Assembly (NCBI RefSeq): GCF_000794385.1
Contig: NZ_JTJB01000006.1
Span: forward strand, 1 to 40,262
Origin: Thermus sp. 2.9
GTDB taxonomy: Bacteria > Deinococcota > Deinococci > Deinococcales > Thermaceae
Length of the DNA: 40,262 nt
Direction: 5' to 3'
Below, piece after piece: positions 14,642-22,812 of the stretch (position 1 is its first letter; every line of letters begins with the position of its first letter). The notes under the pieces were generated by a model that had not been told where the DNA came from, searched no databases, and worked only from the letters and a program-made list of their open reading frames with translations. The translations under genes and the position numbers were made by a program.

Positions 14642-14878
14642 CTAGCGCCCCTCTAGGATCTCCACCACCAAGGCGGCCCCGATGAGGTTGGCCCCGAGGT
14701 CCTTGCGGATGCGCTCCGCCTTGGCCATGCGGCGGAGGTCCTCCCGCCGGAAGTACCAGGTGCCCGCCACCTCCAGGGGCTCCACGAAGCCGATCTCCAC
14801 GTAGGCACGCACGGCGCTTGCGGAAAGGCCGTACTCCGCCAGGGCCTCCAGGGAAAGCCACTCGCTACGCACGAGCAT
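14642..14878 (-). CDS. dafA: DnaK-DnaJ assembly factor DafA (MerR/HspR-like fold)
   Basis: 78 aa, the size of T. thermophilus DafA, which holds DnaK and DnaJ together in a 1:1:1 complex. The sequence is a compact MerR-type winged helix: [27 protein letters not shown] is the helix-turn-helix and [22 protein letters not shown] the wing and helix. It is thus homologous to HspR and CbpM. It overlaps dnaJ by 14 bp (start inside the dnaJ end). The fourth gene of the dnaK operon is dafA in T. thermophilus, which decides the name. Whether it also binds DNA, as HspR does, is open; see findings. Confidence 0.9.
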   Translation of the reverse strand: MLVRSEWLSLEALAEYGLSASAVRAYVEIGFVEPLEVAGTWYFRREDLRRMAKAERIRKDLGANLIGAALVVEILEGR

Positions 14879-15692
14879 AGTAGGCCTCCGCTAGCTTCTT
14901 CCAAAGGGCTTCCTCCTCGGGGCTTAAGCGCTCGGGGATGGTGAGGCGCACCTCCAGGTACAAATCCCCCCTGCCCGAGGGCCCCGGGAAGCCCTTGCCC
15001 CTTAGCCTTAGCTTCCGGCCTGCCTGGGTCCTTGGGGGGATGGTGACCTCCACCGGGCCTTCCAGGGTCCTTGCCCGCACCTTGCCCCCCACCACGGCGA
15101 TGGGGGCGGGGACGTCCAAGGTGGCGTAGAGGTCGTTCCCCTCCAGGCGGAAGGTGGGGTGGGGGAGGAGGCGCACCTGGAGGAGGAGGTCCCCCGGGGG
15201 CTCTCCAGGCCCGCCCATGCCGGGCACCCGGATCACGCTCCCCTCCTGCACCCCGGGGGGGATGCGCACGGAAACCCGGCGGCCCCCCACCTCCAAGACC
15301 CTTTCCCCGCCGTGGAAGGCCTCCTCCAGGGTGAGGGGAAGCTCGGCCCGCACGTCCCGGCCTCGCCTGCGGCCCCGGCGGCCGAAGAGCCCGCCGCCGA
15401 AGAGCTCTTGGAAGAAATCGGAGAAGTCCTCCACGTCAAAGCCGGAGAAGTCGTAGCCGCCGGGAGGCGGGGGGGGCGGGGGCGTGGCGGTGCCGTAGGT
15501 GTCGTAGAGCTTGCGCTTTTCCGGGTCGGAGAGGACGGCGTAGGCCTCGTTGATCTCCTTGAACCTCTCCTCCGCCTCGGGGCTTTTGTTGACGTCGGGG
15601 TGGTACTGGCGGGCCAGGCGCTTGTAGGCCCTTTTGATCTCCTCCTGCGTGGCGTTTTTGGGGACGCCCAGGATGGCGTAGTAGTCCTTCAT
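14865..15692 (-). CDS. dnaJ: DnaJ-type co-chaperone without zinc finger
   Basis: 275 aa. J-domain 1-68 with HPD at 31-33, a G/F/P-rich linker (about 70-115, including a run of prolines then [17 protein letters not shown]), then two beta-barrel C-terminal domains and the end helix [20 protein letters not shown]. The cysteine-rich zinc domain of classic DnaJ is absent (no cysteine pairs), as in T. thermophilus DnaJ and E. coli CbpA. It stimulates DnaK ATPase and delivers substrates. It starts three bases after grpE and overlaps dafA by 14 bp. Confidence 0.95.
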   Translation of the reverse strand: MKDYYAILGVPKNATQEEIKRAYKRLARQYHPDVNKSPEAEERFKEINEAYAVLSDPEKRKLYDTYGTATPPPPPPPGGYDFSGFDVEDFSDFFQELFGGGLFGRRGRRRGRDVRAELPLTLEEAFHGGERVLEVGGRRVSVRIPPGVQEGSVIRVPGMGGPGEPPGDLLLQVRLLPHPTFRLEGNDLYATLDVPAPIAVVGGKVRARTLEGPVEVTIPPRTQAGRKLRLRGKGFPGPSGRGDLYLEVRLTIPERLSPEEEALWKKLAEAYYARA

Positions 15693-15695
15693 GGT

Positions 15696-16232
15696 CTACT
15701 CCACGCCCTCTTCCTCAGGGCTCTTCTCCTCGCCCACCGCCACCCGGGCCGGGCGCACCAGGGCCTCTCCCAGCCGGAAGCCCCGCTGGAAGACCCGGGC
15801 CACCTTGCCGGGCTCCCCGGGCAGGAGGCCGATGGCCTCGTGGTAGCGGGGGTCAAAGGCCTGGCCTTCCCCCGGCACCTCCTCCACCCCAAGCCCGGCC
15901 AGGATGCGGAAGAAGCCTTCCCGCACCGCCTTGACCCCTTGGAGGATGCTTTCCGGCCTGGCCTCGGCGAACTCCAAGGCCCGCTCCAGGTCGTCCAGCA
16001 CCGGGAGCAGGGCCCGCACCGCCTTTAAAACCCCCTCCCGCTCCCGAAGCCTGAGCTCCTCCTCCATGCGCTTGCGGTAGTTGTCAAAGTCGGCGAGGAG
16101 GCGCAGGTACTGGTCTTTGAAGCGCTTGAGCTCCTCCTCGGCGGCTTGGAGCTTCTCCTCCAGGGCCAAGGCCTCCTTCTCCACCGCCTGGAGGTCGCGC
16201 TCCAAGGTGTTCTCGTTCCGTTCCTTCTCCAT
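15696..16232 (-). CDS. grpE: Nucleotide exchange factor GrpE
   Basis: 178 aa. A long N-terminal coiled coil (about 10-75, Glu/Leu/Lys heptads) is followed by the conserved LADFDNYRKRMEEE, the four-helix bundle (LLPVLDDLERALE) and the beta-wing (GVEEVPGEGQAFDPRYHEAIG). It releases ADP from DnaK and acts as a thermosensor by helix melting. ATG 16232 is preceded by GGAGG. A stable hairpin lies between dnaK and grpE. Confidence 0.97.
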   Translation of the reverse strand: MEKERNENTLERDLQAVEKEALALEEKLQAAEEELKRFKDQYLRLLADFDNYRKRMEEELRLREREGVLKAVRALLPVLDDLERALEFAEARPESILQGVKAVREGFFRILAGLGVEEVPGEGQAFDPRYHEAIGLLPGEPGKVARVFQRGFRLGEALVRPARVAVGEEKSPEEEGVE

Positions 16233-16250
16233 CCTGCCTCCTGGGGTGCC

Positions 16251-16276
16251 GGGCCCCGCCCCCAGGGGCGGGGCCC
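16251..16276 (-). promoter_or_regulatory. Stable GC hairpin between dnaK and grpE
   Basis: Perfect inverted repeat GGGCCCCGCCCC / GGGGCGGGGCCC (up to 12 bp each side, 2-base centre; in practice an 11-bp stem with a 4-base loop). It lies 14 bases past the dnaK stop and just before the grpE ribosome binding site. There is no U-tract on the minus strand, so it is more likely an mRNA-stabilising or partial attenuation element than a full terminator. Confidence 0.7.
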
Positions 16277-16290
16277 CTTACGGCTTGGTC

Positions 16291-18135
16291 TTAGTCGGCC
16301 GGCTTGTACTCGGCGTCAATCACGTCGTCGGGCCCCTTGCCGCTCGCCGTGGCCCCCTTCTCGTAGGCCTCCACCGCCCGCAAGAGCTCCTCCGTGGCCG
16401 CCTTGAGCTCGGGGTCTGGGGCATCCCGTTCCACCAGCTCCTTGGCCTTTTGGATGGCGGCCTCGAGGCGGGCCTTGGCCTCGGGGGTGCCTTGCTTCTC
16501 TGAGAGGACTCTTTCCGCTTGGATGCGGGCGGAGTCCAGGGTGTTCTTGAGCTCGGCGTGCTCCTTGCGGCGCCGGTCCTCCTCGGCGTGGCGCTTCGCC
16601 TCCTCAATCATCCTTTGGATCTCCTCCTCGGAGAGGGTGGTGGTGTTCTGGATGGTGATGGAGGCCTCCTTGCCCGTGGACTTCTCCCGGGCGGTCACGT
16701 GGAGGATGCCGTTGGCGTCTATGTCAAAGCAGACCTCAATCTGAGGCACCCCAGCGGGCATGGGGGGGATGCCCTCGAGGCGGAAGCGGCCCAGGCTCTT
16801 GTTGTCGGCGGCCATGGGGCGCTCGCCCTGGAGGACGTGGATCTCCACCGCCGTTTGGTTGTGCTCGGCGGTGGTGAAGATCTCGCACTTGCGGGTGGGG
16901 ATGGTGGTGTTCCGGGGGATGAGGACGGTCATCACCCCGCCCTTGGTCTCCACGCCCAGGGAGAGGGGGGTGACGTCCAGGAGGACCACGTCCCGCACCT
17001 CGCCCATGAGGACCCCGGCCTGGATGGCGGCCCCCATGGCCACCACCTCGTCGGGGTTCACGGAGCGGTTGGGCTCCTTGCCCAAAAGCTCCTTCACCAC
17101 CCGCTGCACCGCGGGCACCCGGGTGGCGCCACCCACCAGGATCACCTCGTCAATCTGGCTGGGGGAAAGGCCGGCGTCCTTCAGGGCCTGCTCCACCGGG
17201 CCCCGCAGGCGCTTCAGGAGGGGCTCAATGAGCTCCTCAAACTTGGCCCGGGTGAGCTTCTTCTCCAGGTGCAAGGGGGTTTTGCTGGCGGGGTCCAGGG
17301 CGATGAAGGGGAGGCTGATGGTGGTCTCCGTCATGCTGGAGAGCTCAATCTTGGCCTTCTCCGCCGCCTCAATGAGGCGCTGCAGGGCCTGGCGGTCCGC
17401 CCGGAGGTCCACCCCGTACTCCCGCTTGAACTCCTCCGCCACCCAGTTGACGATGGCGTGGTCCATGTCGCTGCCGCCCAGGTGGGTATCCCCGGAGGTG
17501 GCCTTCACCTCAAAGACGCCTTCCCCGATCTCCAGGATGGTGACGTCAAAGGTGCCGCCCCCCAGGTCAAAGACCAAGACGGTTTCGTTCCCCTTCTTGT
17601 CCAGGCCGTAGGCCAAAGCGGCGGCGGTGGGCTCGTTGATGATGCGCAAGACCTCCAGGCCCGCGATGCGCCCGGCGTTGGCCGTGGCCTCCCGCTGGGC
17701 GTTGTTGAAGTAGGCGGGCACGGTGATCACCGCCTTGGTGATCTTCTCCCCGAGCTTCTTGGAGGCGTCCTCCACCAGCTTGCGGAGGATCATGGCGCTG
17801 ATCTCCTCGGGGGTGTAGAGCTTGCCCTTCACCTCCACCCGCACGCCGCCGTCGGGCCCCGGGACCACCTTGTAGGGGACCCGCTTGGCCTCCTCCTGCA
17901 CTTCCTCCCAGCGGCGGCCGATGAAGCGCTTGATCTCAAAGATCGTCCCTTCCGGGTTCAAAACCGCCTGGCGCTTGGCCATGCGGCCCACCAGGGTCTC
18001 CCCGTCCCGGAAGGCCACCACGCTGGGGGTGACCCGCTCCCCCTCCGCGTTTTCCAGCACCACGGGCTTGCCGCCTTCCATCACGGCGATCACGCTGTTG
18101 GTGGTGCCCAGGTCAATGCCTACTGCCTTAGCCAT
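16291..18135 (-). CDS. dnaK: Hsp70 chaperone DnaK
   Basis: 614 aa. ATPase domain 1-380 with phosphate-1 motif GIDLGTTNS near 6-14, [11 protein letters not shown] near 195, and [13 protein letters not shown] near 330. The linker [14 protein letters not shown] precedes the beta-sandwich substrate-binding domain. An alpha-helical lid ends in [11 protein letters not shown], an EEVD-like acidic tail. First gene of dnaK-grpE-dnaJ-dafA. It is the ATP-dependent folding chaperone that works with ClpB. ATG 18135 lies about 13 bases downstream of the predicted transcription start; the leader has GAGGTGAAG as ribosome binding site. Confidence 0.98.
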   Translation of the reverse strand: MAKAVGIDLGTTNSVIAVMEGGKPVVLENAEGERVTPSVVAFRDGETLVGRMAKRQAVLNPEGTIFEIKRFIGRRWEEVQEEAKRVPYKVVPGPDGGVRVEVKGKLYTPEEISAMILRKLVEDASKKLGEKITKAVITVPAYFNNAQREATANAGRIAGLEVLRIINEPTAAALAYGLDKKGNETVLVFDLGGGTFDVTILEIGEGVFEVKATSGDTHLGGSDMDHAIVNWVAEEFKREYGVDLRADRQALQRLIEAAEKAKIELSSMTETTISLPFIALDPASKTPLHLEKKLTRAKFEELIEPLLKRLRGPVEQALKDAGLSPSQIDEVILVGGATRVPAVQRVVKELLGKEPNRSVNPDEVVAMGAAIQAGVLMGEVRDVVLLDVTPLSLGVETKGGVMTVLIPRNTTIPTRKCEIFTTAEHNQTAVEIHVLQGERPMAADNKSLGRFRLEGIPPMPAGVPQIEVCFDIDANGILHVTAREKSTGKEASITIQNTTTLSEEEIQRMIEEAKRHAEEDRRRKEHAELKNTLDSARIQAERVLSEKQGTPEAKARLEAAIQKAKELVERDAPDPELKAATEELLRAVEAYEKGATASGKGPDDVIDAEYKPAD

Positions 18136-18154
18136 ACTTCACCTCTCAACCCTA

Positions 18155-18205
18155 AGCATAAAGGGCCCCATATGGATTAGTCAAGAGACTTGAGCAAGAT
18201 AATAT
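18155..18205. promoter_or_regulatory. Divergent dnaK/ftsH promoter region
   Basis: dnaK (minus): -35 TTGACT (18179-18184), 18-bp spacer, -10 TATGCT (18155-18160), then TAGGG, as at clpB. ftsH (plus): -10 GATAAT (18198-18203) with no good -35. A compact inverted repeat TCAAG-AGA-CTTGA (18181-18193) covers the dnaK -35 and the upstream side of the ftsH -10. It has CTTGA/TCAAG half-sites but not the HAIR spacing. Confidence 0.7.
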
Positions 18206-18260
18206 CATGGTGCCGCGGGCTACCCTGAAGCCCGGCCTTGCGTGTACCCTAGGAGAAGAC

Positions 18261-20138
18261 ATGTCCCGGCTTCCGTTGAACTTCTTGGTTTTCGTTCTGG
18301 GCCTTCTCCTTTTGGCCTGGGCCTTTAGCCTGGCGGGTACGGTGGGAAGTGGCGGGGGAGCGGTGAACTACACCACCTTCCTCGAGGACCTGCAGGCGGG
18401 CCGGGTCAAGGAGGTGGTGGTGCGGGCCGGGGACACCCGCATCCAGGGCACCTTGGTGGACGGCTCCTCCTTCACCACCTACGCCGCCAGCCCCCCCGAC
18501 AACGCCACCCTTGAGTCCTGGACCCGGCGGGGGGTGAGCGTGCGGGTGGAGCCTCCCCAGGGGCAAAGCCCCTTGGGCTTCCTCTGGCCCCTTCTGCTGG
18601 TGGGCCTTCTCATCGGGGCGCTTTTCTACTTTTCCCGCACGGGGAGGGCCGGGCCTTCCGACTCCGCCTTTAGCTTCACCAAAAGCCGGGCTAAGGTCCT
18701 CACCGAGGCCCCCAAGGTGACGTTCAAGGACGTGGCGGGGGCGGAGGAGGCCAAGGAAGAGCTCAAGGAGATCGTGGAGTTCTTGAAAAACCCCGCCCGC
18801 TTCCACGAGATGGGGGCCCGCATCCCCAAGGGGGTGCTCCTGGTGGGCCCTCCCGGGGTGGGGAAGACCCACATCGCCCGGGCGGTGGCGGGGGAGGCCA
18901 AGGTGCCCTTCATCACCGCCTCGGGGTCCGACTTCGTGGAGATGTTCGTGGGGGTGGGGGCGGCCCGGGTGCGGGACCTCTTTGAAACCGCCAAGCGCCA
19001 TGCCCCCTGCATCGTCTTCATTGACGAGATTGACGCCGTGGGCCGGAGGCGGGGAGCCGGGGTCGGGGGCGGGAACGACGAGCGGGAGCAGACCCTGAAC
19101 CAACTCCTGGTGGAGATGGACGGCTTTGAGAAGGACTCCACCATCATCGTCATGGCGGCCACCAACCGCCCCGACGTCCTAGACCCCGCCCTGTTGCGCC
19201 CGGGCCGCTTTGACCGCCAGGTGGCCATTGACGCCCCGGACGTGAAGGGAAGGGAGCAGATCCTGCGCATCCACGCCCGGGGCAAGCCCTTGGCGGAGGA
19301 CGTGGACCTGGCCCTTTTGGCCAAGCGCACCCCCGGCTTCGTGGGGGCGGACCTGGAGAACCTCTTAAACGAGGCCGCCTTGCTCGCCGCCCGGGAGGGG
19401 CGGAAGAAGATCACCATGAAGGACCTGGAGGAGGCGGCGGACCGGGTGATGATGGGCCCGGCCAAGAAGAGCCTGGTCCTCACGCCCCGGGACCGGCAGA
19501 TCACCGCCTACCACGAGGCGGGGCACGCCTTGGCTGCCCACTTCCTGGAGCACGCCGACGGGGTGCACAAGGTGACCATCGTTCCCCGGGGGCGGGCTTT
19601 GGGCTTCATGATGCCCCGGCGCGAGGACATGCTCCACTGGTCCAGGAAGCGGCTTCTGGACCAGATCGCCGTGGCCCTGGCGGGGCGGGCAGCGGAGGAG
19701 CTGGTGTTTGAGGACGTCACCACGGGGGCGGAGAACGATTTCCGTCAGGCCACGGAGCTGGCTCGGCGCATGATCACGGAATGGGGCATGCACCCCGAGT
19801 TCGGCCCTGTGGCCTACGCCGTGCGGGAGGACACCTACCTCGGGGGGTACGACGTGCGCCAGTACTCCGAGGAAACCGCCAAGCGCATTGACGAGGCGGT
19901 GCGGCGCCTCATTGAGGAGCAGTACGCCCGGGTGAAGCGGCTTTTGGCGGAGAAGCGCGAGGTCTTGGAGCGGGTGGCGGAAACTCTTTTGGAACGGGAA
20001 ACCTTGACGGCGGAGGAGTTCCAAAAGGTGGTGGAGGGCCTGCCCCTGGAGGAGGAGAAGCCCCGGGAACCGGAGGAAAAGGAGGCCCCCAGGGTGGTGC
20101 CCAAGATCAAGCCGGGTGGGGCCTTGGGCGGGGCCTAA
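18261..20138 (+). CDS. ftsH: ATP-dependent zinc metalloprotease FtsH
   Basis: 625 aa. Transmembrane helices at about 5-25 and 107-124 flank a periplasmic domain. The AAA domain follows with Walker A GPPGVGKT (Lys202) and Walker [10 protein letters not shown] (251-259), then the zinc protease HEAGH at 418-422 with a later Asp ligand in the VTTGAENDF region. It degrades membrane and short-lived soluble proteins. ATG 18261 is preceded by AGGAGAAG. An in-frame ATG at 18207 overlaps the promoter region and would add 18 odd residues, so it is rejected. Divergent from dnaK. Confidence 0.97.
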   Translation: MSRLPLNFLVFVLGLLLLAWAFSLAGTVGSGGGAVNYTTFLEDLQAGRVKEVVVRAGDTRIQGTLVDGSSFTTYAASPPDNATLESWTRRGVSVRVEPPQGQSPLGFLWPLLLVGLLIGALFYFSRTGRAGPSDSAFSFTKSRAKVLTEAPKVTFKDVAGAEEAKEELKEIVEFLKNPARFHEMGARIPKGVLLVGPPGVGKTHIARAVAGEAKVPFITASGSDFVEMFVGVGAARVRDLFETAKRHAPCIVFIDEIDAVGRRRGAGVGGGNDEREQTLNQLLVEMDGFEKDSTIIVMAATNRPDVLDPALLRPGRFDRQVAIDAPDVKGREQILRIHARGKPLAEDVDLALLAKRTPGFVGADLENLLNEAALLAAREGRKKITMKDLEEAADRVMMGPAKKSLVLTPRDRQITAYHEAGHALAAHFLEHADGVHKVTIVPRGRALGFMMPRREDMLHWSRKRLLDQIAVALAGRAAEELVFEDVTTGAENDFRQATELARRMITEWGMHPEFGPVAYAVREDTYLGGYDVRQYSEETAKRIDEAVRRLIEEQYARVKRLLAEKREVLERVAETLLERETLTAEEFQKVVEGLPLEEEKPREPEEKEAPRVVPKIKPGGALGGA

Positions 20139-20146
20139 AGGATAAA

Positions 20147-20170
20147 CCCAGGGGGCCTCTGCCCCCTGGG
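20147..20170. terminator. Shared terminator between convergent ftsH and hup
   Basis: Perfect 10-bp stem CCCAGGGGGC / GCCCCCTGGG with loop CTCT. The hup side continues as TTTATC, so termination is probably better for hup. It can also fold in the ftsH transcript. Confidence 0.8.
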
Positions 20171-20182
20171 GGAAGGGAATAC

Positions 20183-20476
20183 CTACTTCTTGACCTTCTC
20201 CTTGAGGGCCTTCCCCGGCTTGAAGGCGGGGTACTGGGTGGCGGGGATCTTGATCTTCTCCTTCGTGCCGGGCTTCACGCCGGTGCGGGCCTTCCGCTTG
20301 CGCACCTCAAAGGTGCCGAAGCCGGTGAGCTGCACCTTGTTGCCGGCGGAGAGGGCCTCTTCCACCTTGGCCAAAAAGGCATCCACCGCCGCCTTCACGT
20401 CCTTCTTCTTGAGGCCCGTGGCGGAGGCCACCTGGTCCACCAGATCCGCTTTGGTCACCGTTTTCTTTGCTGCCAT
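20183..20476 (-). CDS. hup: DNA-binding protein HU
   Basis: 97 aa HU/IHF fold: an N-terminal helical dimerisation part (KADLVDQVASATGLKKKDVKAAVDAF) and the beta-arm GFGTFEVRKRKARTG with the tip around GTKEKIKIPATQYPAFKPG. The alanine/lysine N-terminal extension AAKKTVT is as in Thermus HU. It bends and compacts DNA as a dimer. Convergent with ftsH; its own promoter lies at 20511-20540. Confidence 0.97.
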   Translation of the reverse strand: MAAKKTVTKADLVDQVASATGLKKKDVKAAVDAFLAKVEEALSAGNKVQLTGFGTFEVRKRKARTGVKPGTKEKIKIPATQYPAFKPGKALKEKVKK

Positions 20477-20510
20477 TCTTCACCTCCTTCCTCTTTTCCC
20501 TTCCGCAGGG

Positions 20511-20540
20511 ACTATATCACGCGTCAAAGCTTGGGTGCAA
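20511..20540 (-). promoter_or_regulatory. hup promoter
   Basis: Minus-strand -35 TTGCAC (20535-20540), 18-bp spacer, -10 TATAGT (20511-20516), giving a leader of about 28 bases. Upstream of the -35 the DNA is unusually AT-rich for this genome and contains the palindrome GCTATATATAGC (20561-20572), a possible UP element. Confidence 0.65.
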
Positions 20541-20598
20541 TAGCCTGACCTATTTCTACCGCTATATATAGCAATATGTGATAACGGAAGCATTGGCT

Positions 20599-21234
20599 CT
20601 AGCGGTACTCGGGGGGGAGAAGTTCCCGTACCCTGGCCTCTATTTCCCGGGTGAGGTTTTCAAGCTCCTGACGGGAGATCCGCTCCGCCCTTGGAACGAG
20701 GATGGGCTTGCCGTAGACCACCCGGATGGGGCGGCGCAGGCGGAAGAGCTTGCGGCCCACGGGCCAAGCCTTGTCCGTGCCGATGACCGCCACGGGCACC
20801 ACGGGGCTTCCCGTGCGCAGGGCGATGGCCGCCACCCCGGTCTTGAAGGGCTGGAGCTTGCCGGTGCGGCTTCGGGTGCCCTCGGGGAAGATGCCGAAGG
20901 CCATGCCCCTTTCCAGGGCGCGGAGGGCGCTTTTGATGGCGGAGAGGTCGCTTTGCCCCCGTTCCACGGGGATGGCGTAGAGCCGGGGGAGGAGCCAGGC
21001 GAGCAGGGGGAGCCGGAAGACGTCGGCCCGGGCCAGGAAGCTCACGGGGCGCCGCACCCCGGCCCCGATGGCGATGGGGTCCAGGATGGAGAGGTGGTTG
21101 GCGGCCAGGATCACCGGGCCTTCCTGGGGCACGTTTTCCGCGCCCTCCACCCGGTAGCCGAAGAGAGCGTGCAGGAGGAAACGGGCAAGGTACCAGGCGG
21201 CCCGGTAGACGGGGTTGGGCTTTGCGGCTTCCAC
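20599..21234 (-). CDS. plsC: 1-acyl-sn-glycerol-3-phosphate acyltransferase (PlsC-like)
   Basis: 211 aa. HX4D catalytic motif NHLSILD with His47/Asp52, and the glycerol-phosphate-binding FPEGTRS at 116-122, followed by PFKTGVAAIAL and VPVAVIGTD. A hydrophobic N-terminal segment (10-25) anchors it to the inner membrane. It adds the second acyl chain to lysophosphatidic acid. GTG 21234, six bases after the endonuclease V stop. It is last in a PGI/PMI-nfi-plsC operon whose genes have no obvious shared pathway. Confidence 0.9.
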   Translation of the reverse strand: MEAAKPNPVYRAAWYLARFLLHALFGYRVEGAENVPQEGPVILAANHLSILDPIAIGAGVRRPVSFLARADVFRLPLLAWLLPRLYAIPVERGQSDLSAIKSALRALERGMAFGIFPEGTRSRTGKLQPFKTGVAAIALRTGSPVVPVAVIGTDKAWPVGRKLFRLRRPIRVVYGKPILVPRAERISRQELENLTREIEARVRELLPPEYR

Positions 21235-21240
21235 GGGGTC

Positions 21241-21921
21241 TTAGTCTAAGGCGGCTAGGGCCCGGCCCGCCTCCAGGTGGGCGAGGCGCAGGGGCTCGGG
21301 CAGGCGGAAGCGGGTGGGCAGGCGCTTCACGAAGGCGAGCGCTTCCTCCAGGCCCACGCGGTGGCCGGGAGAGACGTAGAGGGGCTTGACCCCGGTGCGG
21401 CTCCGGTAGGCGTAGCCGATGGGGCGGCCCTCGGGGGAAAGGAGGCGCACGGCGCTTCCCGCCTCCTGGGGCAAGGGGCCTTCCAGGCGGCCAAAGAGGA
21501 GGCGCTTAGCCACGCCGATGCTGGGGAGGTCCAGGTGGACCCCGAGGTGGCTGGCGATGCCCAGCCCCCGGGGGTGGGCGATGCCCTGGCCGTCCACCAG
21601 GAGGACCTCGGGGGCTTCGGGGAGGGCCTTTAGCGCTTCCAGATAGGCGGGGGCCTCCCGGAAGGAGAGGAAGCCCGGCACGTAGGGGAAAAGGGCCTCT
21701 TCCGGCACCAGGCCCTTCGCCACGAAGAGGGGGCCTTTTTCCAGGTGGTAGAGGAGGGCCACGGCCACCAGGGGCTTGCCCCGTTTGTGGGAGGCGTCCA
21801 GGGCGGCAAGGCGCTTTTTCCCCTCTAGACTTCCCGAGAGGATCACCCGCTGGGCGAGCGTCCGCTGCAAGGCCATGGCCGCCTCGAGGCCCTCGGGCTT
21901 AGGAAAGGGCGGCACCTCCAT
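21241..21921 (-). CDS. nfi: Endonuclease V (deoxyinosine 3' endonuclease)
   Basis: 226 aa. Metal-binding triad at Asp42 (LDASHKRG), Glu89 (LSFREAPA) and Asp110 (LLVDGQGIAHPRGLGIASHLG), the last being the family signature. It nicks DNA one base 3' of hypoxanthine, which forms faster at high temperature by adenine deamination. ATG 21921 overlaps the stop of the upstream isomerase gene (TGATG), fixing the start. Confidence 0.93.
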   Translation of the reverse strand: MEVPPFPKPEGLEAAMALQRTLAQRVILSGSLEGKKRLAALDASHKRGKPLVAVALLYHLEKGPLFVAKGLVPEEALFPYVPGFLSFREAPAYLEALKALPEAPEVLLVDGQGIAHPRGLGIASHLGVHLDLPSIGVAKRLLFGRLEGPLPQEAGSAVRLLSPEGRPIGYAYRSRTGVKPLYVSPGHRVGLEEALAFVKRLPTRFRLPEPLRLAHLEAGRALAALD

Positions 21922-22793
21922 CAGGTGATCTCCCGAAGCCGTTCCAGGACCTCCCCATCCGAGGGGTCGGCCCCGTAGAGGAGGGCGAGATAGTAGGCGG
22001 TCCAGGCCAGGCGGTACCAAAGGGCCATGGTCTGGGCCAGCCGGCTTCCTTCCGGGAGCGGCACCTCGGCGATGGCGTCCACCCGGGTTTCCAGGATCTC
22101 CTTGGCGAGCCCGGCCGCCTCCCCTCCCCCGAGGAGCACCGCCGCCAAGGGGTCCCCCTGCTCGTGGCGGGCCTCGAGGCCGGTGAGGAAGAACTCCAGG
22201 GCGCTAAAGGGAGGGGTGAGGGAGAGGCTTTTGCCGATGCGGGCGAAAAGGCTTTGCGCCGCTTCCTCCAGGGGGCGGAAGAAGGGGCTATAGAAGAGGG
22301 GAAGCCGCTCCAGGAGGGTGTAGGCCAGGAACTTGGCGGGGTTTTCCTCCAGGGGGATCTCGGGGGTGAGGCGGCGCCTTTCTTGGAGCAGGGCTTCGTC
22401 CACCTCCTTTAGGGCCGCCTCCTCCCCCGTGGCCAAAAGGAGGAAGCGCAGGTAGCGGTAAGGGCTCAAGGGGCTTGGGGGCAGGTGCACGTCCACCCCG
22501 GCGCGGAAGCCCACCCGCACCACCCTAACCCGCCCCGATTCCGCCAACACCCCCATGGCCGCCGCCTCCCCCAGGTCGTAGCCCCCTTCCAGGAGGAAGA
22601 GGGTGCCCGTTTCCGTCCAGTCGGGAAGGCCCAAGGCTCTGGCGGCGAAATGGGCCTCCCCGTAGGCCAGGGCGGCGTGGGGGGCGGGGTAGGCCTCCTG
22701 GGGCACGGGCCCGGAGCCCACCAAGTCCCTAAGCTCCAGGGCCAACCCCTGGCGGTCCACCAGATAGGTTTCCTCGCGGTCCAGGTCGCGCAT
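21921..22793 (-). CDS. PGI/PMI-family sugar phosphate isomerase-like protein
   Basis: 290 aa, the same length and N-terminus (MRDLDREETYLVDR) as the structurally known T. thermophilus glucose-6-phosphate isomerase-like protein. SIS-type folds are present; LFLLEGGYDLGEAAAMGVLAESGRVRVVRVG is the sugar-phosphate-binding SIS core. ENPAKFLAYTLLERLPLFYSP and HEQGDPLAAVLL match the C-terminal domain of bifunctional phosphoglucose/phosphomannose isomerases. Divergent from manA and sharing a promoter, which supports a link to fructose-6-P/mannose-6-P/glucose-6-P interconversion. The enzyme activity of this short family is less certain than the fold. Confidence 0.85.
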   Translation of the reverse strand: MRDLDREETYLVDRQGLALELRDLVGSGPVPQEAYPAPHAALAYGEAHFAARALGLPDWTETGTLFLLEGGYDLGEAAAMGVLAESGRVRVVRVGFRAGVDVHLPPSPLSPYRYLRFLLLATGEEAALKEVDEALLQERRRLTPEIPLEENPAKFLAYTLLERLPLFYSPFFRPLEEAAQSLFARIGKSLSLTPPFSALEFFLTGLEARHEQGDPLAAVLLGGGEAAGLAKEILETRVDAIAEVPLPEGSRLAQTMALWYRLAWTAYYLALLYGADPSDGEVLERLREIT

Positions 22794-22799
22794 ACCCTT

Positions 22800-22806
22800 T
22801 ATGCTA
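22800..22806. promoter_or_regulatory. Overlapping bidirectional -10 for manA and the PGI/PMI gene
   Basis: The 7-bp TATGCTA reads TATGCT on the plus strand (7 bases before the manA ATG at 22813 from base 22806, 8-base gap from the box) and TAGCAT on the minus strand (7 bases before the isomerase ATG at 22793). Both distances suit leaderless mRNAs. Neither direction has a strong -35. Confidence 0.6.
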
Positions 22807-22812
22807 ACCCCC

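Noticed and set aside
14642-14878. Calling the MerR-like gene hspR
   Set aside because: Its 78-aa length and place after dnaJ match dafA of Thermus; HspR is usually longer. A DNA-binding role is kept only as a hypothesis.
16519-18180. Long open frame on the plus strand opposite dnaK (about 550 codons)
   Set aside because: It is antisense to a certain dnaK, of low-complexity His/Gly/Val-rich composition, and results from high-GC codon use on the other strand. No ribosome binding site or known motif.
18207-18260. Upstream in-frame ATG for ftsH
   Set aside because: It sits only four bases after the -10 GATAAT, has no ribosome binding site, and adds residues unlike an FtsH N-terminus; ATG 18261 has AGGAGA.
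20561-20572. Palindrome as a terminator for plsC
   Set aside because: An AT-only 12-bp palindrome without loop would make a very weak hairpin at Thermus growth temperatures.
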